Made by a program: the position numbers and the translations under genes. Shown here piece after piece: positions 7,471 through 14,169 of a stretch of DNA of 16,318 nt. The DNA is from Sphingobacteriaceae bacterium. GTDB taxonomy: Bacteria; Bacteroidota; Bacteroidia; B-17B0; Aurantibacillaceae. Location: NCBI GenBank assembly GCA_023251695.1, contig JAHEYE010000054.1:1-16318 (forward strand). The letters run 5' to 3'. The notes beneath the pieces were generated by a model. It saw nothing but the letters and a program-made list of their open reading frames with translations. It did not search any database and was not told the DNA's origin. Within the stretch, counting starts at the first letter, position 1, and the number at the start of each line of letters is the position of its first letter.

Positions 7471-7505
7471 AGTATGCAGTAGTAAGTAAGCAGAAGGCAG
7501 TAAAT
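7471..7505 (+). repeat. Five-unit heptad array between batB and batD
   Basis: Five consecutive 7-nt units, each starting with AG, run from 7471 to 7505 (the first two are AGTATGC and AGTAGTA). The array begins 3 nt after the batB TAG and ends 5 nt before the chosen batD ATG at 7511, so it supplies most of the translation initiation region of batD. Confidence 0.8.
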
Positions 7506-7510
7506 TGAAA

Positions 7511-9358
7511 ATGAATAAGGGTTTAAATAGAAAATACTGGTTTGCAATGCTAAGCGTTGTAGTGATGGTGTTTTCTGTTTCCAACGTATTCGCGCAGAAA
7601 GTTAGCGTGCAGGTAAGCGCCAATAAAGTTCAGGTGGGTTCACCTTTTCAAATTGTGTTTACTGCAAATGCACAACCTTCAACTTATACACCCCCGAACT
7701 TTAAAGATTTTGATATTTTTTCCGGCCCTAACACGAGTCAGAGTATGCAATATGTAAACGGGGCTATGTCGCAATCGTTTTCCATTTCATTCTTAATAGC
7801 TGCTAAAAAGGAGGGTAAGTTTCAGATTGGACCGATGGTCTTTAGTTTTAACGGAGCGAACTTTAATACAAATCCCGTGAACATTGAAGCTGTGAAAGGT
7901 GCGGTTCCTGCAGGGCAACAGCAGCAGCAAACACAAACCGCACAAAATCCAAATGAACAAAGTAGTCCGGTGAGTAGTGGTGATGATGTGTTTGTAAAAA
8001 CCACGGTGAGCAAAACCAAATGTTACATTGGCGAACAAATAATGGTAACGCATAAAATTTATTCACGTTTTGATTTACGTGGGTTTCAGAATGTAAAGTT
8101 CCCTGCTTATAATGGCTTTTGGTCGCAGCAACCCGAAGGTGTGCCTAACGTGCAATTGCAAATAGAGAGTCTGGATGGTGTTAATTATTATGTTGGGGAA
8201 TTTAACCGGACTTATATTTTTCCGCAGCGCACAGGCGATTTAACAATCGATCCAACTGAAGTTGAATGTGTAGTAAGGAAGCAATCGAATAAAAAACCGA
8301 GAAATATTTTTGAGCAGTTTTTCGGCGGCGGCGGATTTGAAGACGTTGTTGTAAAGGCCTTGAGCAAAAAAATAAAAATTAACGTGATGGATGTTCCTGA
8401 AGCGGGAAAACCGGTAAATTTTTCTGGTGGGGTAGGGAGTTTAAATTATAAAGTGGAGGCCAGTAAAAATTCGGTAAAGGCAAACGACGCGTTCAACCTA
8501 AAGATTACAATTAGTGGTAAAGGAAATTTAAAATTACTTGAGGCGCCTAAATTAACTTTACCTGAGAGTTTCGAAAACTACGAGCCAAAAATCTCAGAAA
8601 ATATTTCAAATGTAGGAGGGGTAAGTGGATCCAAAACTTATAATTACCTAATCATTCCACGCGAGCCGGGAGAATTTACCTTGAATAGTTTGGATTTCAG
8701 TTATTTTGATCTGGATAAAAAAAAGTATGTCACTATTCCTTCGCCTGAACTAAAAATTACTGTCACACCCGGTGATGGAAAAAGCAATGCCGCAGCGCAG
8801 GTATTCGATCATTTAAAACAAGAAATAAAGGAAACAGAAAACGATATCCGTTATATTAAACCTGGAAATTTTGAACTTCAAAAAAGAGACTCCGAGTTTT
8901 TTAACTCATCATTACATTTATTTTTGTTGGCCTTCCCGCTTATATTATTTGCGGGAGGATTAACTTACCGGGCTTATTACATTAAACAAAACAGCGACGT
9001 AGTTGCTTTGAGGGGAAGAAAAGCCGCAAGCTTTGCTAAAAAGCAATTAGTGAACGCTGAAAAACAAATGAAACAAAATAACAAAGAGGCTTTCTATACC
9101 GAAGTTACAAATGCTTTAAACAGTTACCTGGGAAATAAATTTAATATCCCTGTGGCGGATTTATCAAAGGATAATATTATCAAAGAATTGCAATTACGGT
9201 TCATTAAACCGGAAACACAAATTAAATTATTTGACACTATTAATCAGTGTGAATATGCCAAATATGCTCCCGGTGCAGTAAGTGGCGATTTGCAATCGGT
9301 TTACAATAATACTGTTGAATTAATTTCGTCAATTGAAAGTGAATTAAAGAATGTTTAA
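7511..9358 (+). CDS. batD: BatD: large periplasmic protein with one C-terminal membrane anchor
   Basis: With the ATG at 7511 the protein is 615 residues; a TTG two codons upstream (7505) is less likely because it falls in the repeat array. A signal peptide ends near NVFAQ (1-29). The long extracytoplasmic region is beta-rich, as expected for the repeated domains of BatD. It contains a Gln-rich linker (about residues 136-156) and a Gly run, FFGGGGF (270-276). One membrane helix (about 468-487) precedes a cytoplasmic helical tail, whose last part (from about 528) resembles the tail of the 339-residue protein upstream. BatD is thought to be a scaffold of the Bat complex. Its stop overlaps batE by 8 nt. 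Confidence 0.93.
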   Translation: MNKGLNRKYWFAMLSVVVMVFSVSNVFAQKVSVQVSANKVQVGSPFQIVFTANAQPSTYTPPNFKDFDIFSGPNTSQSMQYVNGAMSQSFSISFLIAAKKEGKFQIGPMVFSFNGANFNTNPVNIEAVKGAVPAGQQQQQTQTAQNPNEQSSPVSSGDDVFVKTTVSKTKCYIGEQIMVTHKIYSRFDLRGFQNVKFPAYNGFWSQQPEGVPNVQLQIESLDGVNYYVGEFNRTYIFPQRTGDLTIDPTEVECVVRKQSNKKPRNIFEQFFGGGGFEDVVVKALSKKIKINVMDVPEAGKPVNFSGGVGSLNYKVEASKNSVKANDAFNLKITISGKGNLKLLEAPKLTLPESFENYEPKISENISNVGGVSGSKTYNYLIIPREPGEFTLNSLDFSYFDLDKKKYVTIPSPELKITVTPGDGKSNAAAQVFDHLKQEIKETENDIRYIKPGNFELQKRDSEFFNSSLHLFLLAFPLILFAGGLTYRAYYIKQNSDVVALRGRKAASFAKKQLVNAEKQMKQNNKEAFYTEVTNALNSYLGNKFNIPVADLSKDNIIKELQLRFIKPETQIKLFDTINQCEYAKYAPGAVSGDLQSVYNNTVELISSIESELKNV

Positions 9359-10103
9359 GAAACAAAACATATTATGTTTAGTGTTGGTGCTGTTAAGTTT
9401 AGCGGTGCGACCGAATGATTTGCTTTTGAAGGGTGAAAAAGCGTATGGTCAGCGGGAATATAAAAAAGCAATAACGGCTTATGAAGATTTGCTAAAGGAA
9501 GGCTACGTTTCTTATCAGTTGTATTATAATTTAGGCAATGCTTATTATAAGAATCATCAGTTGGGCAAGGCCATCTATAATTATGAAAGGGCCAAAAAAT
9601 TAAATCACTTTGATGAAGATGTAAAAAACAACCTGACTCTGGCCTATACAAAAACGATTGATAAAATAGAAGTCAAGGAAAATTTCTTTATCAGTGCTGT
9701 TAAAACAAACGTATTGAGCAGTTTCAGTACCACAACATGGGCATGGATGAGTATTGGAGCCTGTGTTCTTTTCTTTTTGTTTATGTATTTGTTTATAGCC
9801 GGACCAACGGTTTTTGTAAAGCGGCTTTCGTTTTTTGTTGCTTTAGTCTTATTAATTAGTTTCTTTATTATTTATTTCCTTGGAAATTCAGCTAAAAACG
9901 CTAAGGAGCAAAATACCTTTGCTGTAGTTACGGCTGCTGAAACAAAAGTGTTTACCGAACCAACTTCAACCGCCACTTCTAAATTCGGACTGCACGAAGG
10001 TACGCGTGTCCGTATAGTGGAGCTAAACGCTGACTGGATCCTAATCAAGCTTGAAAACGGAAATGAGGGTTGGTTGCGGCTGAATGATGTGGGGGTCTTC
10101 TAA
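9351..10103 (+). CDS. batE: BatE: TPR, two membrane helices and an SH3-like domain
   Basis: The 250-residue protein starts with a signal-like hydrophobic segment (about 5-19), then two TPR units (about 22-55 and 56-90, including the typical YYNLGNAYYK), two membrane helices (about 129-150 and 158-178) and a C-terminal bacterial SH3 domain (about 189-250). The SH3 part has the usual pattern of a variable loop, EGTRVRIVE and a closing GWLRLNDV. This is the full BatE architecture. SH3 domains of this type often bind cell-wall peptides. The gene starts inside the end of batD (8-nt overlap) and is the last member of the tight operon. Its TAA is also the first part of an 8-nt-period array. Confidence 0.92.
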   Translation: MFKKQNILCLVLVLLSLAVRPNDLLLKGEKAYGQREYKKAITAYEDLLKEGYVSYQLYYNLGNAYYKNHQLGKAIYNYERAKKLNHFDEDVKNNLTLAYTKTIDKIEVKENFFISAVKTNVLSSFSTTTWAWMSIGACVLFFLFMYLFIAGPTVFVKRLSFFVALVLLISFFIIYFLGNSAKNAKEQNTFAVVTAAETKVFTEPTSTATSKFGLHEGTRVRIVELNADWILIKLENGNEGWLRLNDVGVF

Positions 10104-10172
10104 ACTTCAATTATTCACTTGTTCTACTGTTCAATTGTTCAAGTATCCCATTGTTCTGTTGTTCAAATGTTT
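10101..10172 (+). repeat. Nine-unit octad array after batE
   Basis: From the first base of the batE stop codon, 10101-10172 splits into nine 8-nt units with no indels. The consensus is NNNTGTTC; seven of the nine end in TTC and five in GTTC (for example ACTTGTTC and AATTGTTC). The units are degenerate in their first half and stable in their second half. The array leads straight into an inverted repeat starting at 10175. Confidence 0.8.
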
Positions 10173-10174
10173 TA

Positions 10175-10251
10175 GCTGTGGATTTCGCAGATTTGTTCAG
10201 ATTGCTTATTTTTAGGAATGTTAATCCGCGTTAATCTGTGAAATCTGTGGC
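10175..10251. repeat. Imperfect inverted repeat (nonad-like family) overlapping the PAP2 start
   Basis: The 29-nt arms 10175-10203 and 10223-10251 are imperfect inverted copies around a 19-nt loop. Each contains GATT blocks preceded by CGC or CAC at about 9-nt spacing (ATCTGTGAA and ATCTGTGGC in the right arm). The GTG start of the PAP2 gene (10238) and an alternative in-frame GTG (10247) lie inside the right arm. A related element is at 14170-14249. Confidence 0.75.
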
Positions 10252-10834
10252 TAAATATTTCTTTCTTCTTATACTGTTTTCTCACTCCTTTATTCTTAGC
10301 TCCCAAAACGCTGATTTACGGATCTTGAAAAGTATCAATCAAACCGATCACAAGGCATGGGATGAAGCCATGCGTATTACTTCCGATGGGGTTTATCCTT
10401 TTATGGGAATTGCACCGGTAGCATTATGGATTACGGGTTATGTGAATAAAGATGAAACCATGAAACGGAACGGTGTAAAAACGGTTATTGCTATTGGCGC
10501 TAATGTTGCCATTATGTATGGATTAAAGGAGGCGATAAAACGTCCTCGCCCTTTTACAACTTATCCTGATGATATTGTATTACGTCAAAGAACATCGGGC
10601 TTCTCTTTTCCATCCGGACATACATCCTGCGCTTTTGCAACGGCGACAGCTTTAACTTTAAGTACAAAAAAATGGTATGTTGCTGTGCCGGCTTTTACGT
10701 ATGCAGGTTTTGTAGGTTATTCGCGCATGCGTTTGGGCGCACATTATGGAAGTGATGTTTTGGTGGGTGTGATAATAGGTGTAGGAAGTAGTTTGCTCAC
10801 CTGGCAATGTGATAAATGGATTAATAAAAAATAG
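10238..10834 (+). CDS. PAP2-family phosphatase, membrane or periplasmic
   Basis: The 198-residue protein has the complete three-part acid phosphatase signature: K-x6-RP (K97 to P105, KEAIKRPRP), PSGH (125-128) and SR-x5-H-x3-D (S162, R163, H169, D173). An N-terminal signal or anchor segment (about 7-22) ends in SSQ, and further hydrophobic stretches (about 80-95, 149-160, 174-187) give partial membrane association. Such enzymes remove phosphate from lipid phosphates, for example undecaprenyl pyrophosphate or phosphatidate; the substrate here is unknown. The start is a GTG, at 10238 or 10247, inside a repeat arm, so the first four residues are encoded by the repeat. No ATG gives the signal peptide. 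Confidence 0.9.
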   Translation: MKSVAKYFFLLILFSHSFILSSQNADLRILKSINQTDHKAWDEAMRITSDGVYPFMGIAPVALWITGYVNKDETMKRNGVKTVIAIGANVAIMYGLKEAIKRPRPFTTYPDDIVLRQRTSGFSFPSGHTSCAFATATALTLSTKKWYVAVPAFTYAGFVGYSRMRLGAHYGSDVLVGVIIGVGSSLLTWQCDKWINKK

Positions 10835-10937
10835 TTGAGAGTGGAGAGTTCGGAGTTGGGAGAAAGTAGTGGGCAGTAGACAGAAAGCAGTAGGCAGTAA
10901 TCAGAAGCTAGAAACAAGAAACAAGAAACCAGAAATA
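10833..10937 (+). repeat. Fifteen-unit AG-N5 heptad array between the PAP2 and VOC genes
   Basis: Beginning with the AG of the PAP2 TAG stop codon, 105 nt divide into fifteen 7-nt units with no indel, and every unit starts with AG. The other five bases drift along the array: TTG-type units at 10833-10860 (such as AGTTCGG), then TAGGC-type units (10868-10902), then AAACA-type units (10910-10937, two identical AGAAACA). The array ends four bases (CTCC) before the ATG at 10942. The plus strand is strongly purine-rich. Confidence 0.92.
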
Positions 10938-10941
10938 CTCC

Positions 10942-11367
10942 ATGCAACAACGAATTACATTTTTTACCATTGGCGTTTCGGATTTGGAGGCTATGAAAAA
11001 TTTCTATCAGGAAAAATTTGGCTGGAAGACCATGAAAGATGAGAATGGAATTGTGTTTTTTAAATTAAATGGATTTATTTTTGGTTTGTATCCTAAACAC
11101 GAATTAGCTGAAGATATTGGTGTACCGGATAATGGAAATGGCTTTAAACAATTCTCAATGGCTATAAATTTAAATTCCGAGAAAGCAGTAGACGAATTAT
11201 TTGAAGATTTTAAAGCAAAAGGCGTTAAAATTATTAAAGCTCCCGAAAAAGTATTTTGGGGTGGATACAGAGGCTACGTCGCAGATATTGAAAATAATTA
11301 TTGGGAATTTGCTTTTAATCCGTTTTTAAAATTGGACGCGGCAGGTAATGTTCAGTCACATGAGTAA
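10942..11367 (+). CDS. VOC-family (glyoxalase/bleomycin-resistance-like) protein
   Basis: At 141 residues this is a single VOC-fold protein with the typical two beta-alpha-beta-beta-beta modules. The first starts ITFFTIGVSDLEAMKNFYQEKFGW (5-28). The second runs through SMAINLNSEKAVDELFEDFKAKG (72-94) to GYRGYVADIENNYWEFAFNP (108-127). Glu122 in YWEFAFNP is the position of the usual C-terminal metal ligand, but a matching His is absent at the start of the first strand (ITFFTIGV), so metal binding is uncertain. Enzymatic role and substrate are unknown. The protein is cytoplasmic. It follows the fifteen-unit heptad array by four bases. Confidence 0.85.
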   Translation: MQQRITFFTIGVSDLEAMKNFYQEKFGWKTMKDENGIVFFKLNGFIFGLYPKHELAEDIGVPDNGNGFKQFSMAINLNSEKAVDELFEDFKAKGVKIIKAPEKVFWGGYRGYVADIENNYWEFAFNPFLKLDAAGNVQSHE

Positions 11368-11380
11368 AGAAATTCGTTAA

Positions 11381-11412
11381 AATGTGACAATTCGATAATT
11401 TGGCAATGTTTA
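11381..11412 (+). repeat. Four-unit octad array (AAT-N5) after the VOC gene
   Basis: Four successive 8-nt units, each starting with AAT (AATGTGAC, AATTCGAT, then two more), run from 11381 to 11412. A related AATTCGTT lies just before with a 2-nt phase slip (11371-11378). The units are degenerate. It lies 22 nt before the AAACCCG array. Confidence 0.6.
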
Positions 11413-11434
11413 AAAAGAAATTTATTTTAACTAA

Positions 11435-11493
11435 AAACCCGAAACCCGAAACCCGAAACCCGAAACCCGAAACCCGAAACCCGAAACCCGAAA
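11435..11493 (+). repeat. Perfect tandem AAACCCG x8 with G-quadruplex potential on the minus strand
   Basis: Eight identical copies of AAACCCG fill 11435-11490, followed by a partial AAA. The minus strand reads CGGGTTT repeated, so it has eight GGG runs separated by four-base TTTC loops. This fits the standard G-quadruplex pattern and could support two quadruplexes. The array ends four bases before the TTG start of the MBL gene. It is in the gene's reading frame with no stop (first upstream stop TAA at 11432-11434) but lacks an ATG. Confidence 0.95.
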
Positions 11494-11497
11494 TATA

Positions 11498-12409
11498 TTG
11501 AAATCCAGCCTCCAAATATTATTCTGTCTGCTTCTTGCAATAAACCTGCACTCCCAAACCTACGTAATCGTACTCGGTATTGCGCAGGATGCCGGCTATC
11601 CGCAGATGGGATGTGAGAAGGAATGTTGTAACAAAGCCTGGAAAAATGATTCCTTGAAAAGATTTGTTGTTTCTTTGGCATTGGTCGATGCTGATAACAA
11701 AAAATGGTATTTGTTTGAAGCGACGCCGGATATTAGAGAGCAATTACAATTATTTAAGACATTAACGAAAGGAGTATACAATTATTTACCTGATGGAATT
11801 TTTATTACACATGCGCATATTGGTCATTATACAGGTTTAATGCAATTGGGAAGAGAAGTCATGAATGCAAAGGAAGTGCCTGTTTATGTTTTGCCAAAGC
11901 TTAAAAACTATTTAGAAACTAATGGCCCTTGGAGTCAACTCGTGACTTTGAAAAATATTGTCCTTTATAAACTAAACCCTGATTCAACTTTGCAACTAAC
12001 CCGAAACACTAAACTCGAAACTTTGGTTGTTCCACACAGAGACGAATACTCAGAAACAGCAGGATTTAAAATCATAACCGAGAAAACCAGCTACTTATTC
12101 ATCCCCGACATCGACAAATGGCAAAACTGGGACCACAATATTATTAACGAAGTAAAAAAAGTGACTTATGCTTTTTTAGACGCAACTTTTAGAGAGGCTT
12201 CTGAATTGCCGAATAGAAAAATGGAAGATGTGCCGCATCCATTTATTTCTGAAACAATGGATTTATTTAAAAACGAAAGCAGCGAAACAAAAGCCAAAAT
12301 TCATTTTATCCACTTTAACCATACCAATCCCGTCATGTGGGATAAAGCCTCAAAACAAAAAGTCCTCGACCAGGGTTTTAAAGTTGTCGAGCAGGATGGG
12401 AGGTATTAG
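11498..12409 (+). CDS. PqqB-like metallo-beta-lactamase-fold protein, secreted or periplasmic
   Basis: The 303-residue protein has a signal peptide ending LHSQ (1-20), then LGIAQDAGYPQ (26-36), reminiscent of PqqB-like proteins, and a GCEKECC cysteine group (38-44). The metal motif is HAHIGH (105-110), where the usual HxHxDH Asp is Gly; other likely ligands are H180 in VVPHRDEYSE, D204 in IPDID and H272/H275 in HFNH. Similar HxHxGH variants occur, as I recall, in PqqB-like MBL proteins. No other pqq gene is in the window, so a role in PQQ synthesis is not supported and the substrate is unknown. The start is a TTG four bases after the AAACCCG array; no ATG upstream keeps the signal peptide in frame. 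Confidence 0.82.
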   Translation: MKSSLQILFCLLLAINLHSQTYVIVLGIAQDAGYPQMGCEKECCNKAWKNDSLKRFVVSLALVDADNKKWYLFEATPDIREQLQLFKTLTKGVYNYLPDGIFITHAHIGHYTGLMQLGREVMNAKEVPVYVLPKLKNYLETNGPWSQLVTLKNIVLYKLNPDSTLQLTRNTKLETLVVPHRDEYSETAGFKIITEKTSYLFIPDIDKWQNWDHNIINEVKKVTYAFLDATFREASELPNRKMEDVPHPFISETMDLFKNESSETKAKIHFIHFNHTNPVMWDKASKQKVLDQGFKVVEQDGRY

Positions 12410-12516
12410 GAGTTTTGTATCTTTATAATAGGAAAAGAATCACAAAACATTTATTAATTTTTTTAAGAGTTTCTACCGAAGGCATCCTTTTCCCGTTTGT
12501 AGCTTTTATCGACTAG

Positions 12517-14028
12517 TTACTCATACAAATCCCTAAATGCTTTCGGTAATTTTTCGATAACATCAGTTGCCAATAAACTTTCGATATGTGTTTTCTTTAA
12601 GCAGTTGTCGGCCGCTGAGCCGTGAAGATAAACGCCGATGAGTGCAGCTTGAGGTGGCGTGTAGCGACGGGCTAATAATCCTAAAATAATTCCTGTTAAA
12701 GTATCGCCGCTGCCGCCTTTTGCTAAACCTGCGTTGCCGGTGGAGTTGAAGAATACATTTCCATCTGGTGTTATGGTTTGTGTGTATGCTCCTTTTAAAA
12801 CGATGATGCAATTATGTTTTACGGCAAATTGCCTCGCGGTGTCTAATCTTTCAAAATCATTAATGTGTTTTTGTGTTAATCTATCAAACTCCTTTACATG
12901 TGGCGTTAAAATCGTATTGGGCTGTAAAAAACTTAACCAGGTTTTGTTATTGGCTAAAATATTTAGGGCATCCGCATCAAAAACCATTGGTAAAGTGTAA
13001 TTCAATAATTTTTTAATCACAGCTTCTGTTTCTTTGTTTGTTCCAATACCCGGACCAATTCCGACAGCTGTAATTTTATCTAATGCAGGTAATTCAGAAA
13101 TAATTTCTTCGTTTGCATCAGCACTCACCATTGCTTCAGGGATTGAACTTTGTAAAATATCAATTCCTTTTTTTGGTGTTTGTACCGTTAATAGCCCAGC
13201 GCCGCTTCGTAAACAGGCTTTTGCCGCAATTACTGAAGCACCCATTTTTCCATAAGAACCAGCAACCAATAAAGCGTGCCCGTAAACTCCCTTATGAGAA
13301 AATTTTTGCCGATGTTTTAATAAGGGTTGCAAATCACTTTTGGTAATGTAATAATGCTGTGTAGAAATATTATGAATAAAGGTTTTATCTAAACCAATAT
13401 CCAAAACTTCAAATTCAGGAACGTAATTTCCATTCTGTGGCATTAAAAATGAAAGTTTTGGAAACTGAAAACTTAGTGCTACAGAACTATTTACAATCAC
13501 ATCATCCTTACCATTTGTTTTATCAGCAAATAATCCGGAAGGTATATCGATGCTGATCACTTTTACTTTAAAACTGTTGATGAAATTGACTACGGTAGAA
13601 GAAATTCCGGTTAAATTTTTATTTAAGCCCGTACCAAATAAAGCATCGATGAATACCGTATTCGAGGTCACATCCGCCTGATTTAAATCTTCCTCTTTGT
13701 CCACGTAAAAAATAGTTTCGGGCTTTAGTTCTTTTAGGCGTCCCAAATTGATATTAAAATCATCACTCGAATTCGGGGAATGATTAATAACAAAAACTTT
13801 AACCGAATAATTTCTTTTAATTAAAAACCGTGCAATGGCTAGTCCGTCACCGCCGTTATTTCCTTTCCCGCAAAAAATAACAAATTCCGAATCAATAGAG
13901 GAATTTTTAACGATGTGCCTGATGCAGGTCATCGCCGCTCGTTCCATCAATTCAACCGAGCTTATAGGTTCGTTTTGGATGGTGAACGCATCGCAAGCTT
14001 TTATCTGTTCTGCACTTAGAATTTTCAT
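12517..14028 (-). CDS. nnr: Bifunctional NAD(P)H-hydrate epimerase/dehydratase
   Basis: The 503-residue protein joins two repair enzymes. The N-terminal YjeF_N epimerase domain (about 1-215) has GKGNNGGDG (54-62), DALFGTG (128-134) and DIPSG (161-165). The C-terminal ribokinase-like dehydratase (about 230-500) has GSYGKMGA (257-264), GIGPGIG (323-329), DADALN (351-356), TPHVKEF (375-381) and GNAGLAKGGSGDTLTG (431-446), where GSGD holds the catalytic Asp. Together they convert R- and S-forms of damaged hydrated NADH and NADPH back to the normal cofactors, using ADP or ATP. No signal peptide is seen; it is cytoplasmic. Its ATG overlaps the stop of the small FeoB-associated gene by 4 nt (ATGA), so the two are coupled. 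Confidence 0.96.
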   Translation of the reverse strand: MKILSAEQIKACDAFTIQNEPISSVELMERAAMTCIRHIVKNSSIDSEFVIFCGKGNNGGDGLAIARFLIKRNYSVKVFVINHSPNSSDDFNINLGRLKELKPETIFYVDKEEDLNQADVTSNTVFIDALFGTGLNKNLTGISSTVVNFINSFKVKVISIDIPSGLFADKTNGKDDVIVNSSVALSFQFPKLSFLMPQNGNYVPEFEVLDIGLDKTFIHNISTQHYYITKSDLQPLLKHRQKFSHKGVYGHALLVAGSYGKMGASVIAAKACLRSGAGLLTVQTPKKGIDILQSSIPEAMVSADANEEIISELPALDKITAVGIGPGIGTNKETEAVIKKLLNYTLPMVFDADALNILANNKTWLSFLQPNTILTPHVKEFDRLTQKHINDFERLDTARQFAVKHNCIIVLKGAYTQTITPDGNVFFNSTGNAGLAKGGSGDTLTGIILGLLARRYTPPQAALIGVYLHGSAADNCLKKTHIESLLATDVIEKLPKAFRDLYE

Positions 14029-14156
14029 TTGCAGTTACAATCATTATCACAATTATCTTTTTTCTTCCCTGAAAAAGCGGGCTTTAAAAATTTGAATATC
14101 AAAAACAGGATGGCTCCGGCCACCATAATATAAACGATTATTTCCTGTAGATTCAT
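14025..14156 (-). CDS. FeoB-associated Cys-rich membrane protein
   Basis: This 43-residue ORF starts at an ATG at 14156 and is shorter than usual gene cut-offs. It has one N-terminal membrane helix (about 5-25, IIVYIMVAGAILFLIFKFL) and a short tail with three cysteines (CDNDCNC, 36-42). Size, single helix and Cys-rich C-terminus match the FeoB-associated Cys-rich family. No feoB is in the window, so a role in iron uptake is only by family name. Its TGA overlaps the nnr ATG by 4 nt on the minus strand, which supports that it is real and co-expressed with nnr. An inverted repeat lies directly upstream. Confidence 0.8.
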   Translation of the reverse strand: MNLQEIIVYIMVAGAILFLIFKFLKPAFSGKKKDNCDNDCNCK

Positions 14157-14169
14157 GTTTCGCAAAATT

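Noticed and set aside
10833..10937. CRISPR array
   Set aside because: Units are 7 nt with no spacers, and no cas gene is in the window.
11435..11490. Telomere-like TTTCGGG repeat
   Set aside because: The minus-strand unit resembles TTTAGGG but sits inside a bacterial operon region between two genes with no replicon end nearby.
11435..11497. In-frame N-terminal extension of the MBL protein through the AAACCCG array
   Set aside because: The frame is open to 11435 but has no start codon, and a signal peptide starting at the TTG at 11498 is more sensible.
11315..11681. Minus-strand ORFs rich in GFGFRVS repeats
   Set aside because: They are translations of the heptamer array on the opposite strand and run into the VOC and MBL genes.
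12410..12516. Promoter-like TTTTGTATCTTTAT between the convergent MBL and nnr genes
   Set aside because: The -7 element deviates (TATCTTTA), and no gene lies downstream on the plus strand before the opposing nnr.
12734..13346. Plus-strand ORFs inside nnr
   Set aside because: They are shadows of the clear nnr reading frame, with no domains of their own.
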